Positions 1 through 10,400 of a stretch of DNA of 64,000 bases are shown here, in pieces; position 1 is the first letter of the stretch; each line of letters begins with the position of its first letter. The notes below the pieces were generated by a model. That model did no database searches. It was given only the letters and a program-made list of their open reading frames with translations, and was not told the DNA's origin. The stretch comes from Bacteroides sp. 51 (GTDB lineage: Bacteria; Bacteroidota; Bacteroidia; Bacteroidales; Bacteroidaceae). A program made the translations under genes and the position numbers. The DNA is taken from the NCBI RefSeq assembly GCF_010500965.1, contig NZ_QVMI01000006.1, positions 95,977 through 159,976 on the forward strand, in the 5' to 3' direction.

Positions 1-506
1 TTTTTTATTTTATTTTGGTTTTATATATCCCCCCCCCTTTTTTGTTTTTGTAAATTTTCCGCTTTTCCCCCCCCCCCCCCCCCCCTCCAGAAGTCTTGTG
101 GCCTTGTTTTTGCGTTTGCAGCAAACATCAACCTGCGTTTGCAGCAAACGCAATGTTGTCTTTGCTGCAAACACAAGTCTGCGTTTGCAGCAAACGCAAA
201 ATGGAGTGTCGAAGGAGTGAAATGAAATAGTAAGTAATCTATACTTCTTCCTCATTTCCAACCTCATTTTCAACTTGCTCCGATTAATTACTCAATTAAT
301 CGTTTTTTAATTGCCAATTAATCGCAATATCCCTTTGTTTTTTATTGTCCCCCGCTTCCTTTGACGAAAATTAATCTTAAATAAGTAATCTTAATAACCT
401 TATGAAAAACAGAAATCGAAACCCTTAATTACTGCCTTGTGTACCCGAAAAACCTCTTTGGGAGAGAACTAATCACAATTTGTATAACGATTGTTTTTAA
501 TAAATC
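1..506. other. non-coding leader region with C homopolymers
   Basis: No convincing gene is seen here. The stretch begins with T-rich DNA, carries a run of nine C (29-37) and a run of nineteen C (67-85), then the long inverted repeat at 109-200, and then AT-rich DNA leading into the first susC gene. An 87-codon minus-strand open frame (10-273) only translates the homopolymer and the repeat and has composition artefacts (a poly-Gly run), so it is not called. The promoter of the downstream SusC/SusD operon probably lies in 300-500, but I could not find a clean Bacteroides -33/-7 pair. Confidence 0.6.
109..200. repeat. 40-12-40 inverted repeat, copy 1
   Basis: Two 40-nt arms (109-148 and 161-200) are separated by 12 nt (149-160). 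By hand alignment 33 of 40 positions pair. Each arm is itself built of the short palindrome GCGTTTGCNGCAAACGC. The same architecture recurs at 29810-29901 and 49440-49531. The right flank of this copy (201-240) also resembles the right flank of copy 2, so the mobile or duplicated unit is longer than the hairpin. Confidence 0.85.
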
Positions 507-3500
507 ATGGAAAACATGAAACAACACCAAACTATTTTAGCAATAAGGAAATATTATGAAAGGTATTTCGCTTTAATTTTATTATTGTTCTGCGTTTCGG
601 CTTTGCAGGCGCAAAACCGAACACTGAAAGGACGAGTGACCGATGAAACGGGTGAGCCATTGATTGGCGCCAGCGTAATGCTGGTAGGCGGTACAAATGG
701 TACTGTAACAGATTTTGATGGCAACTATTCTATTCAGATTGCTGATAATGCAGTCTTGAAATACTCTTTCATCGGCTATAAACCGAAGTCCATCAATGTA
801 GGAAAAGGAAAGACAGTGTTGAACGTAACACTGGAAGAAGATGCCATTATGCTGGAACAAACAGTTGTCGTGGCAATGGATATGCGCCGCGATGAAAAGT
901 CGCTGTCAACCGCCTATCAGAAAGTAGATACGGAAGGTATGCAGGAAACACGCGATGCCAACTTCCTGAACATGTTGAGCGGTAAGGTAGCCGGTCTTCA
1001 GGTTATATCAAACGGTCCTGTCGGTTCGGCCTCCGTTGTTATTCGTGGTATGAACTCCATCACCGGTAATAACCAACCGCTTTATGTTATCGACGGTTTG
1101 CCTATTATTAATGATGTGGACACAGGCGAAGCTGGTCTTGACTACGGTAACCCGGCTGCCAGCCTTAATCCGGACGATATTGAGAGCATGACCGTACTGA
1201 AAGGTGCTAATGCATCGGCTCTTTACGGTTCTGACGCTGCCAACGGTGCTATTATCATTACAACGAAAAAGGCCAGCCAGAAGCGTGGACTTGGGGTGAC
1301 TTACTCTACCAACCTCCAGTTCTCCACCCTGCAACAGTACCCCATCTACCAGAATGTATATGGATCGGGCGAAAGCAACGGTCTGAAGAAAGAAGGTTTT
1401 AACTACCTGGCAAACAATAATCTGCCTTATGACTCCTCTTTAGACTATGGTATCTTCCGCGTAGCTGCTTCTAACCAACGTTCTTGGGGTATGCCAATGA
1501 TTGGATTCGACATGATTGGTCGTACCGGTCTGGAAAAACAATATACTCCGTCAAACACGCTGCTCGATCTTTACAGTACATCTCACGCGTGGACTAACGC
1601 AATCAGCGTAGAAAAAGCAACCGAGATGGCTTCGGTACGTCTTTCTTATACCAATGTAACGAGCGACGACGTGATGATGAAGCAAAACGAACTGAAACGT
1701 AACATCGTAAACCTGCGTGCCAGCTTCAAACCCATCAAACCTTTTAATATTGATGTGGGCGTGCGTTATACGAATGAAAAGGTAGACAACCGTAATGCCC
1801 GTAACTCAGACAAGAAGAATCCTCTCTATACGGCTGCATGGATGCCGCGCGACTTGTCTATGGGCGAATTGACTCCCTGGAAGAAAGAAGACGGTACATT
1901 AATTTCCTTCCCCGGTGGTTTCGTTAACCCGATGTGGTGTTTGAATGAAATCAGCAATCAGGACGAGAAGAACTGGGTGCTGGGCGATATTACATTAAAT
2001 TATGAGATCCTGCAAGGGCTGAAACTGCGTACCAAAATAGCAGTTGACTATAACTCCAAAAACGGCTGGTATTTTGTAAATATGTATGGTGGTCCCGATG
2101 TAGAAAACAACGACGGGTTGTACCACGAATTCACCGAAACATATAAAAATATGACTTATGAAGCCATGTTGAGCTACAACAAGCGTTGGAAAGACTTTAA
2201 CGTATCGGCTGCACTCGGTGCTTCTGCGCAAGATTATGTAAACAAGAAAATAACCTCTATCGTAGAAACATTGCTGATGCCCGACTTGAAGAGTTTGGCC
2301 AACAACGGTGGAACAATGAAGTCGGAACCTTACTACAACGCTAAGAAAAAACAAGCCATATATGGTACCGCCAGCATTGGCTATCGCGACCTTGTTTATC
2401 TGGACTTTACAGGACGTAACGACTGGACCTCTACACTCCCTGAAGATAACCGTTCTTACTTTTACTCCTCTATCGGTGCCAGCTTCATTCTGACAGAGGC
2501 TTTCAAGAATATCCCTGAGGAGATACTTTCGTTTGCTAAGTTCCGTGGTAGCTACGCCCGTGTAGGTAACGACACCGGTTTCGACCAATTATTAGATGGT
2601 TTAAGCTATGCAGCCATGTTCAACGGTACACCTTGGTTCTCTAGTGGCAACAAGAAGTTGAATGCCGATCTGAAGCCCGAACGTACAACGTCTTACGAGT
2701 TGGGTGCCGACCTGAAATTCCTGAAGAACCGCATTGGTATTGACTTTACTTACTATAATAAAACCACCAGAGATCAGATCCTGAACTCACAGATATCTAA
2801 GGTGAGTGGTTATAACGAAGCAGTCTTTAATGCCGGTAAAGTAAAGAACTGGGGTACGGAGTTGAGCGTTTCGCTTATTCCTGTTCAAACGAAGAACTTC
2901 CGCTGGGAGAGTACCTTAAACTGGGCAAAGAACAACAGTGAAGTATTGGAACTTGCCGACGGCATGGACCGTTTCCGTTTGAGTGGTGCAGAAGGTGTTA
3001 TTGATTTCTATATTGAGAAAGGTCACTCTATGGGTACGCTATATGCTAAGATGGCCAAAATGGATGAGTTTGGTAATGTTCTTTGTAACAATGAAGGTAA
3101 GCCATTGGAGCAAGCCGACCAGTTCCTTTGCGATGTATCTGCCAAATGGATGGGTGGATGGCGCAACTCGTTCCGCCTGGGCAATTTCTCGGCTTCCGTA
3201 TTGTTTGATTTCCGCAAAGGCGGTAAGATATGGTCCTCAACAGCACACCAGGGTACCCGCGACGGACAGACTATCCAATCGTTGGAAGGTCGCGACGAAT
3301 CTTTCTTCAGTCAGATGGTATTAGGTGAGAATGGCGAAGAGCGTGCCGGATTCCTGCAAACTCAGCATACCACAAACCCGAATGCTTCGCAAAACAGAGG
3401 CGAAAAGGACCCGGGTAAGGTGTTGGTTGGCTATAATGACTGGCGTGCAAAAGGTATTCTAACTCCAAATGGTATCTTTGATGAGAGCGTAGGTATCCGT

Positions 3501-3845
3501 GCAGGTCAGTCGGTTGCCGATAGCAACTGCTGGGTGCAGGCTTCTAGTTACTGGATGAATACAGGCTCCAACGCCCGCTACTTCTTGTACGATGCCTCGT
3601 TCATTAAGTTGCGCGAAGTAAGTGTCAGCTATGACTGTCCACGTAGCCTGCTCAAGAAAATGGGTGGAGTTTTCCAGAGTATGAAGATCGCTTTTGTTGG
3701 ACGTAACCTGGGTACACTGAAACAAAACACTCCAAACGGTATCGATCCTGAGGCAGCTTCTTCATTGGGAGTTATTCAAGGTATTGAAAGAGGTTTCAGC
3801 CTGCCTACTGCTACTTACGGTTTTGATTTTAAAGTAACATTCTAA
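507..3845 (+). CDS. SusC-like TonB-dependent outer-membrane receptor (locus 2)
   Basis: Outer-membrane importer of glycan oligosaccharides, energised by TonB and partnered with the SusD protein encoded next. The 1112-residue product has a long N-terminal region with a signal peptide ending near ALQAQ (about residue 36). This is followed by a carboxypeptidase-regulatory-like domain (GRVTDETGEPLIGASV), a plug domain containing LYVIDGLPI and LKGANASALYGSDAANGAI, and a large beta-barrel to the terminal aromatic residue (KVTF). Size and order are usual for SusC. The ATG at 507 is followed three codons later by another ATG; the first is kept. The stop overlaps the next ATG by one base (TAATG), suggesting translational coupling. 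The transported glycan is not evident. Confidence 0.95.
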   Translation: MENMKQHQTILAIRKYYERYFALILLLFCVSALQAQNRTLKGRVTDETGEPLIGASVMLVGGTNGTVTDFDGNYSIQIADNAVLKYSFIGYKPKSINVGKGKTVLNVTLEEDAIMLEQTVVVAMDMRRDEKSLSTAYQKVDTEGMQETRDANFLNMLSGKVAGLQVISNGPVGSASVVIRGMNSITGNNQPLYVIDGLPIINDVDTGEAGLDYGNPAASLNPDDIESMTVLKGANASALYGSDAANGAIIITTKKASQKRGLGVTYSTNLQFSTLQQYPIYQNVYGSGESNGLKKEGFNYLANNNLPYDSSLDYGIFRVAASNQRSWGMPMIGFDMIGRTGLEKQYTPSNTLLDLYSTSHAWTNAISVEKATEMASVRLSYTNVTSDDVMMKQNELKRNIVNLRASFKPIKPFNIDVGVRYTNEKVDNRNARNSDKKNPLYTAAWMPRDLSMGELTPWKKEDGTLISFPGGFVNPMWCLNEISNQDEKNWVLGDITLNYEILQGLKLRTKIAVDYNSKNGWYFVNMYGGPDVENNDGLYHEFTETYKNMTYEAMLSYNKRWKDFNVSAALGASAQDYVNKKITSIVETLLMPDLKSLANNGGTMKSEPYYNAKKKQAIYGTASIGYRDLVYLDFTGRNDWTSTLPEDNRSYFYSSIGASFILTEAFKNIPEEILSFAKFRGSYARVGNDTGFDQLLDGLSYAAMFNGTPWFSSGNKKLNADLKPERTTSYELGADLKFLKNRIGIDFTYYNKTTRDQILNSQISKVSGYNEAVFNAGKVKNWGTELSVSLIPVQTKNFRWESTLNWAKNNSEVLELADGMDRFRLSGAEGVIDFYIEKGHSMGTLYAKMAKMDEFGNVLCNNEGKPLEQADQFLCDVSAKWMGGWRNSFRLGNFSASVLFDFRKGGKIWSSTAHQGTRDGQTIQSLEGRDESFFSQMVLGENGEERAGFLQTQHTTNPNASQNRGEKDPGKVLVGYNDWRAKGILTPNGIFDESVGIRAGQSVADSNCWVQASSYWMNTGSNARYFLYDASFIKLREVSVSYDCPRSLLKKMGGVFQSMKIAFVGRNLGTLKQNTPNGIDPEAASSLGVIQGIERGFSLPTATYGFDFKVTF

Positions 3846-3865
3846 TGCTTTTAAAAAAGAACAAT

Positions 3866-5839
3866 ATGAAAAGAATAAATAAACTGATATTGGGTACTGC
3901 GTTGGTTGCTGCGTCGCTCAGTGCTTGTACGGACGACTTTACTGACACCAATATGAACCCCAACAAAATATATACAGCCCGCCCGGAGTATGTGTTTCCC
4001 GGTGTAGTCTATAACTCCATGCGAACCATTCAGGAGATGAACTACCGTTGGCTTGCTACACTGGCTCAGTATAATGTACATTGGAGCGAACAAAAGGATA
4101 CGGAAGACATGAACTACTTCGAAGGTTTCTATGTGAAGTCTCTCAAAGACCTGGTGAAACTGGAAGATGTATATGTGGGTAGTGAAGAATATGCCAACGT
4201 GGGCAATATGCTTTTGACCTGGAAGTGTTACCTTTATTATATCATGGTGACCACTTGGGGAAATGTTCCTATGAGCGAAGCTAATTCAAAAAGCATTCAG
4301 GTGTCATATAAGTACGATAGCGAGGAAGAAATCTACAATTATCTGCTTACTACGCTGGATGAGGTTGTGAAAAGCTATAACCTGAATGGCGATAAAATCA
4401 CAGGCGACCCATTGTTTGGCGGTGATGTGGCTAAATGGCGTAAATTCTCCAATTCCCTGCGTTTGCAAATAGCGCTGACTATTCAGAATATGGATAAGAG
4501 TCTGGCAGAAGACAACATCCGTAAAGCGCTGACTGGCGAAAACATCAACTACCTGCTGGATAGTGATGCTATCTTCCAGTTTGGTTCAGACCTGAGCAAC
4601 GATGCTTCATGGGTTTATCAGTCTTACATCCAGAAATTTGAAACAGGTACTGTAGATGGTTGGGGTACGTATGCTGCTATGAGCCACAATTTCTTCCTCT
4701 ACATGCGTTCTTACGACGACCCACGTTTGCCGAAGTTTGTACAAGAGGCTAAGGGAAAAGACAGCTCTATCTTACAGAATGATACGCTAACACGCGTTAA
4801 TCCGGACTATCCGCAATACCGCGACTCCATCCTTGTTAACTATCGTCTTCCTTATAAAGCCCGTCAGGACTTTAAGGATGTACCTTCGGGTTGGATTGTA
4901 GCTACAGACCCTAACAGCCCGACAGGTGAAACGTATCGTAGTCCGTTTGGAAACATCAATAAAGGCAACAATGAATGTCTGGTTAGTTATGACTTTGTAA
5001 AGGTGAACTCCATTGTGCCGGTACTTACGGCAGCAGAAGTAAGCTTTATGAAGGCCGAAGTGGCTGTGAAGTATCCTGGAGTTCTGGGTGGTACGGCTCA
5101 GCAATATTATGAAGATGGTATTCGCGCCAGTATGAAGCAATGGGGTGTTAATGATGCCAATGTTGCTGCTTATCTGAACCGGGACGGTGTGAAATGGAAT
5201 ACGAACGGCGATGGCCTTTGGGAATACCGTCACTTCTTCAAAGCCGACATTAAGGGGCAAGGTGGTGAAAGCGGTCATCTGGAGCAGATATACAAACAGT
5301 GGTACATTGCCGATTTCTTTAACGGACATGCCGGCTGGACATTGGAACGCCGCACACGTGCCATAGGTTTCCCACCGCACTTCTTCAACGGTGCAGTGCC
5401 TACTGAAGGCAGTAACGGTATCTGCGAATGGATGATGGAACGTTTCACATATCCCATCAACGAGCAGAGTGCTAATGCTGCGGGCTATGCACAGGCGGTA
5501 ATTGATTTGCAGAAGACTTCACCTGCTCCCAATCCGGTGCGTGGTGGCGACAACTACTTTACACTGTTGCGCATTGCCGCTCCTCAACCCAATGGTGGTG
5601 ACCTCTCGTCATGGTTGAGTGGTAATATTGTTTATGACGGCAAATTTGTTTTCCATTGGTATGGTAGTACCCTCGAAGATGTATTTACGGCTACCGGTGC
5701 TTCCAGCGAAGAAGAACTGAAAGAGTTAATCAGCTTTGAAGTCGTTAATGTGAAGAGTACCTACGATCCTGTGACCGGGAAAGTAATGGTATGGGATAGT
5801 GAAACCGGCGAATGGAAAGAGAAGGTAACTGAACAATAA
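3866..5839 (+). CDS. SusD/RagB-like glycan-binding lipoprotein (locus 2)
   Basis: Surface lipoprotein that caps the SusC barrel and captures glycan. A lipoprotein signal with lipobox LSAC lies near residue 21, followed by a helical, TPR-like body rich in Trp and Tyr. The product is about 657 residues, longer than many SusD proteins. The N-terminal region (NMNPNKIY, then a YVFPG segment) resembles the SusD-like group in which this domain is divergent. The start chosen is the ATG at 3866, giving a compact MKRINKLILG signal peptide. An in-frame ATG at 3845 overlaps the susC stop and is a real alternative, adding seven residues. The downstream gene begins 7 nt after the stop. Confidence 0.9.
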   Translation: MKRINKLILGTALVAASLSACTDDFTDTNMNPNKIYTARPEYVFPGVVYNSMRTIQEMNYRWLATLAQYNVHWSEQKDTEDMNYFEGFYVKSLKDLVKLEDVYVGSEEYANVGNMLLTWKCYLYYIMVTTWGNVPMSEANSKSIQVSYKYDSEEEIYNYLLTTLDEVVKSYNLNGDKITGDPLFGGDVAKWRKFSNSLRLQIALTIQNMDKSLAEDNIRKALTGENINYLLDSDAIFQFGSDLSNDASWVYQSYIQKFETGTVDGWGTYAAMSHNFFLYMRSYDDPRLPKFVQEAKGKDSSILQNDTLTRVNPDYPQYRDSILVNYRLPYKARQDFKDVPSGWIVATDPNSPTGETYRSPFGNINKGNNECLVSYDFVKVNSIVPVLTAAEVSFMKAEVAVKYPGVLGGTAQQYYEDGIRASMKQWGVNDANVAAYLNRDGVKWNTNGDGLWEYRHFFKADIKGQGGESGHLEQIYKQWYIADFFNGHAGWTLERRTRAIGFPPHFFNGAVPTEGSNGICEWMMERFTYPINEQSANAAGYAQAVIDLQKTSPAPNPVRGGDNYFTLLRIAAPQPNGGDLSSWLSGNIVYDGKFVFHWYGSTLEDVFTATGASSEEELKELISFEVVNVKSTYDPVTGKVMVWDSETGEWKEKVTEQ

Positions 5840-5846
5840 AAAACAG

Positions 5847-7169
5847 ATGAGAACTATGAATAAGATATTATTTTATGTAATGGCGGGTATGGTGTTGTTT
5901 ACCTCCTGCGACAGAGATGAAGGACCGGATGTGGATGACAACTTCCTGAACTTTGAGATTCCTGTGATCAAACAGACTGAGGAATATCCCGTAGGTGTAT
6001 ATTATAGAAACCCCGGTGGTGGCGGTCAGGATAAGGCGCGTTACGAGCGTATGATGATGGAGTTTGATACCAAAGAAGGACGTCTAGGCCCTTGGTTGGA
6101 ACCGGTACTGGGTAACTATGGTATTGATCAGAATCCTAACAATATCACCGATGTGATGATAGAGGTTGTGCAACAGCAAGTAGACTGGTGCATTGACGGA
6201 GGGGTGGATTTCTGGATTTATCCTGCTATCAAGGCAAAGAAGAATACATTGGCGCCTAACTGTATGGAAGGTGATGAGCGTCTCTACAACATATTGCGTG
6301 GTACAGTAGGCAGTGATGTGAAGGGTTCAGGAAAGAAAGTGAATATGAAAAGCCTGAATTTTGTTGCTACCGTGAACATCGAAGATCCTCTTTGTAAAAA
6401 TAACTGGGAAACGTATAATGCAGATGGTACACTGACCGGGAAAAAGACAACTACGCTGAGCAACACTGTACTGCTGAATGAGAACAACGACATTTGTTCG
6501 TGGGTAGACGGTAAAGGCTATACGCGTACGGATATGTTTGTTGAGTTCTTCAAGTCGCTGAACACGTTCTTTCAGGACGAACACTATTACCGTGTGAATG
6601 GTAAACCGATGGTGGTTTTGCAGAATGCGCACAAACTTTATACGGCCGACTGTAAGGGCTTCTACAATGATCTTCGCGCAGCAGTGAAGGCGGCTATCGG
6701 TGAGGATTTGTTCCTGGTAGCTCAGCAAGATCAGTGGTCGCCTCCTGCACGCTTTGAGTATTTCTACAAAGGTGTGGATGCTGTTACTAACAAGAATATG
6801 CTCAACAATAGTGAGTGGACCCGCTCTGTAGCTTACGATAAGTTTATCTACCTGAACTGGGAATATCACCGTGAGTTCTTCCGCGACAACTGGAGTGGTA
6901 CTGACTTTATCCCAACCGGAGCGCCTGCATTTAATAAATGGGTGGACAATCAGGAGAAGGATAAACCGACAGTGTTCCACGATCCCGATGTTTTCCGTAC
7001 GATGTGTAATGTGATGAAGTCTCAGGCAGGTCAGCACAAGATTGTGTTCATCGACTCGTTCAATGACTTCCAGTATACTTCGTTCATTGAACCAACAAAA
7101 CCCGATTACGGTAATGGTTACGGAACTAAGTTCCTGGATATCATCAAGGAAGAGTTCGACGTACGGTAA
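5847..7169 (+). CDS. GH99/GH71-like TIM-barrel lipoprotein
   Basis: A 440-residue lipoprotein (lipobox FTSC near residue 20) and the third gene of the first SusC/SusD operon. After a short acidic linker, the sequence EYPVGVYYRNPGGGG opens a domain resembling the WbsX/GH99/GH71 group of endo-acting or mannan-active barrels found in many Bacteroidetes polysaccharide loci. Later segments KPMVVLQNAHKLY, DLFLVAQQDQW and IVFIDSFNDFQYTSFIEP look like successive barrel strands; the Asn-Asp/Glu-rich ends are where catalytic acids would sit. I cannot assign catalytic residues securely. It could equally be a non-catalytic glycan-binding protein replacing the usual SusE/F. A second ATG lies three codons in. 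An intrinsic terminator follows at 7224-7268. Confidence 0.6.
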   Translation: MRTMNKILFYVMAGMVLFTSCDRDEGPDVDDNFLNFEIPVIKQTEEYPVGVYYRNPGGGGQDKARYERMMMEFDTKEGRLGPWLEPVLGNYGIDQNPNNITDVMIEVVQQQVDWCIDGGVDFWIYPAIKAKKNTLAPNCMEGDERLYNILRGTVGSDVKGSGKKVNMKSLNFVATVNIEDPLCKNNWETYNADGTLTGKKTTTLSNTVLLNENNDICSWVDGKGYTRTDMFVEFFKSLNTFFQDEHYYRVNGKPMVVLQNAHKLYTADCKGFYNDLRAAVKAAIGEDLFLVAQQDQWSPPARFEYFYKGVDAVTNKNMLNNSEWTRSVAYDKFIYLNWEYHREFFRDNWSGTDFIPTGAPAFNKWVDNQEKDKPTVFHDPDVFRTMCNVMKSQAGQHKIVFIDSFNDFQYTSFIEPTKPDYGNGYGTKFLDIIKEEFDVR

Positions 7170-7223
7170 GGTCATTGTCTTTTTCTTAAGATATTAAGAT
7201 ATTCCTTTCGTTATTGAATAATG

Positions 7224-7268
7224 AGACTCTCCTCGTGGTATAAGTAACCGGCGAGGAGAGTCTTTTTT
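7224..7268 (+). terminator. Rho-independent terminator of the first susCD operon
   Basis: A perfect 12-bp stem (AGACTCTCCTCG at 7224-7235 pairing with 7252-7263) with a 16-nt loop is followed by a run of six T (7263-7268). It lies 55 nt after the stop of the GH99-like gene. It separates that operon from the GH2 gene at 7470. Confidence 0.88.
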
Positions 7269-7334
7269 GAAATGAAACGGGATGGGGAATGCGTAAAACG
7301 GTGTGGAAAGGAGTTAATTCTATACTGCGCCAAA

Positions 7335-7422
7335 TCCACCCCCTGCCCCCGCCAGCGGGGGATAGGCTGCGCTACACAGTGTCTCCGCAAGGTATCCCCC
7401 GCTGGCGGGGGCAGGGGGTGGA
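7335..7422. repeat. perfect 30-bp GC-rich inverted repeat
   Basis: Arms 7335-7364 and 7393-7422 are perfect reverse complements over 30 bp (TCCACCCCCTGCCCCCGCCA and onward) with a 28-nt loop. The GC content is far above the surrounding DNA. The element sits between the terminator and the GH2 start and has no T tract, so it looks like an interspersed repeat rather than a second terminator. Confidence 0.85.
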
Positions 7423-7469
7423 CGGTGAAATAACGTAAAACCCTACAAAAATGAATAACCCCATAAATC

Positions 7470-10400
7470 ATGAATAAAATCCATAAACTATTTCTGGCTT
7501 GTGTCTGCGCCGCCTTCCCCCTGGCCGCATGGACTCAAACCACGTGGAGTAACGACTTCTCCAACCTCAACGAGTCGCTAAAAACCGTAGGCCGCGGAAC
7601 ATGCAGCATTGTCGACGGCATCTTCCGCTCCCAAGGCTCGTACGCCCTCTTCGGCAATCCTGAGTGGAAAAACTACACCATGTCTTTTAAAGCCCGTGCC
7701 CCCAAAGGAGCCGATCAGGTACAAATTTGGGCCGGCTTCCGTACGCACAACCGTTTTGACCGTTACGTAGTAGGCATCAAAGGCGGATTGCAGGACGACC
7801 TCTACCTCATGCGCACCGGCTATATGGGTACCGACGAATTTATGGGCATCCGTCCCCTCGGCTTCCATCCCGTTCCCGGCGAATGGTATAAAATGAAAGT
7901 CGAAGTCTGCGGCAGCCGTATCCGCGTCTTTCTGAATGACGAAAAACTGCCGTACATCGACCTGGAAGACAAGAACGGCAGTCTCGCTCCCTCCGGCGAA
8001 GTAGCCCTGGGCGGCGGATGGATAGAAACCGAGTTTGACGACCTCACCATAACCCCTCTGCCGGAAGATGCATTGAAAGATGTACGCGTGGCAGAGTATC
8101 ACAAGGTAGCCACACCACAGGAAAAAGAAAATAAACGCCGCAGCGAGCGTGCCGGCTACTCGCCTGTAAAACTGGAAACATTAACCGGCAGCCGTACCGA
8201 CATCAACCTGGATGGTAACTGGCTTTTTATGCCCGACTATCAACTGGATGATAAAGACAAAGCCGTATCCGCACAGACCGACGATCAGGATTGGCACGTG
8301 ATGACCGTACCTAACTTCTGGACCCCTATCCGCATCTGGCTGCATGGCGAAACGATGCCGTCGCCCACAGGACCACAACCCAAAGGTGTATCTGACACCT
8401 ATTATCAACAGGAAACAGACCGTTGCGAGAACTATACATTCGACTATCGCCGGCTAAAATACGCCTGGTATCGCCAATGGCTCGAATTGCCCGCCGAAGT
8501 AGATGGTAAGAACCTGACCCTGACCTTCGACGCCGTATCCAAACTCGCCGATATCTACATTAACGGTACACTAGCCAAATCGCACCTCGGCATGTTTGGC
8601 GAGATTCAAGTGGACGGTAGCAAATTGTTGAAGCCCGGTAAGAACCTGATTGCCGTGAAAGTAACACGCAAACTAGATGGTAGCGAGGCGGAAGCGGCCG
8701 ACGCGATTGATTTCTTCTACTCGTCCGTCCGCGAAAGCGAACAGGAAGATGCAAAGGTGGCTGTGAAGAAAGATGCGCTTCTGAAAGAGATTGCCCACGG
8801 TTTCTATGGCGACGAACCCGCCGGCATCTGGCAGCCCGTAAAGTTGACGGTTACCAGCCCCGTGAAGGTGGAAGATGCCTTTATTAAACCCGCATTGAGC
8901 GGCGCCACTTTTGATGTGACCGTGAAGAACCACGACAATAAGAAGACACAATTTGATCTTTATACTGACATCATTGATAAAGAAACCGGATCTACGCTTT
9001 ATAGCGGACTCTCGCTACAAAAACTTGTATTGAATGGTAGTGAAGAGAAAATGGTGACCTATAGCATTGACGATTTGAAACCACGCCTTTGGACCCCGCA
9101 ACACCCCAATCTATATGACTTCCGTTTCCGTCTGGTTGCCGCCAAAGGTGCTGAACTGGACTGCCTGACAGAAACCTCCGGTTTCCGTACATTTGAAGTA
9201 AAGGAAGGACTTTTCTTCCTCAACGGAAACCGGTATTGGCTGCGTGGTGGCAATCACATTCCGTTTGCACTGGCTCCGAACGACCAGAACCTGGCCAACA
9301 CCTTTATGCAGTTGATGAAGCAGGGAAATGCCGACGTAACCCGCACACACACCACGCCGTGGAACAAGCTCTGGATGGGCGCTGCCGACACTAACGGCAT
9401 CGGTGTCAGCTTCGAGGGCACATGGTCCTGGCTGATGATTCACTCCACACCCATTCCCGACCGGAGGCTGATAGACATGTGGCGCGACGAGTTCCTCGGC
9501 TTGCTGAAGAAGTACCGCAACCATCCATCCCTGCTCTTCTGGACGGTGAACAATGAAATGAAGTTCTATGACAATGATAACGACCTGGAACGTGCTAAAG
9601 AAAAGTTCCGCATCATCTCGGATGTGGTAAAAGAGATGCGCCGCATTGATCCCACACGTCCCATCTGTTTCGACTCCAATTACCAGGCCAAGGGTAAGAA
9701 AGAAAAGTTTGGCGCCGACTTCATGGCCAGCGTTGATGATGGCGATATTGACGACATGCACGGCTATTATAACTGGTATGACTACTCGCTCTTCCGTTTC
9801 TTCAATGGCGAATTCCAGCAGCGGTTCAAGCTACCAAACCGTCCGCTCATCAGCCAGGAAATGTCTACCGGCTACCCAAACAACGAAACCGGACATCCTA
9901 CCCGTTCCTATCAGTTAATTCATCAAAATCCTTATACACTGATTGGTTATGAGGCTTACGACTGGGCCGACCCGGCTTCGTTCCTGAAAGTGCAGTCCTT
10001 CATTACCGGCGAGTTGGCTGAGGCCTTCCGGCGTTCCGACGATCAGGGTTCGGGCATCATACACTTCGCCTATATGACTTGGTTCCGCCAATGCTACAAT
10101 TACCAGAACATTGAACCCTGGCCTACTTACTATGCCCTGCAACGTGCTTTGCAGCCCGTACTGGTCAGTGCCGAACTGTGGGGACGCAATCTCTATGCCG
10201 GCGAGAAGCTAACTACGCGTTTCTATGTGGTAAACGATCGTGAGGACGGTACGGACCTGCAACCCTCTGTGCTTCGTTGGGAATTACAAGATGAAACAGG
10301 AAAGAGACTCATCGGAGGAAGTGAAGAGATCCCGGCAGTGAAGCATTATAGACGTCATTATATTGAGCCGGAGATTTACTTGCCCGCCCATTTACCATCA

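Noticed and set aside
109-200. Repeated GCGTTTGC-type units resemble a short CRISPR array
   Set aside because: The units are palindromic, the intervals are only about 6-10 nt, and there are no cas genes in the window. The 40-12-40 hairpin explains the pattern better.
6327-7175. 282-codon minus-strand open frame
   Set aside because: It lies antisense and entirely within the GH99-like gene apart from a few bases, with low-complexity hydrophobic composition and no family resemblance.
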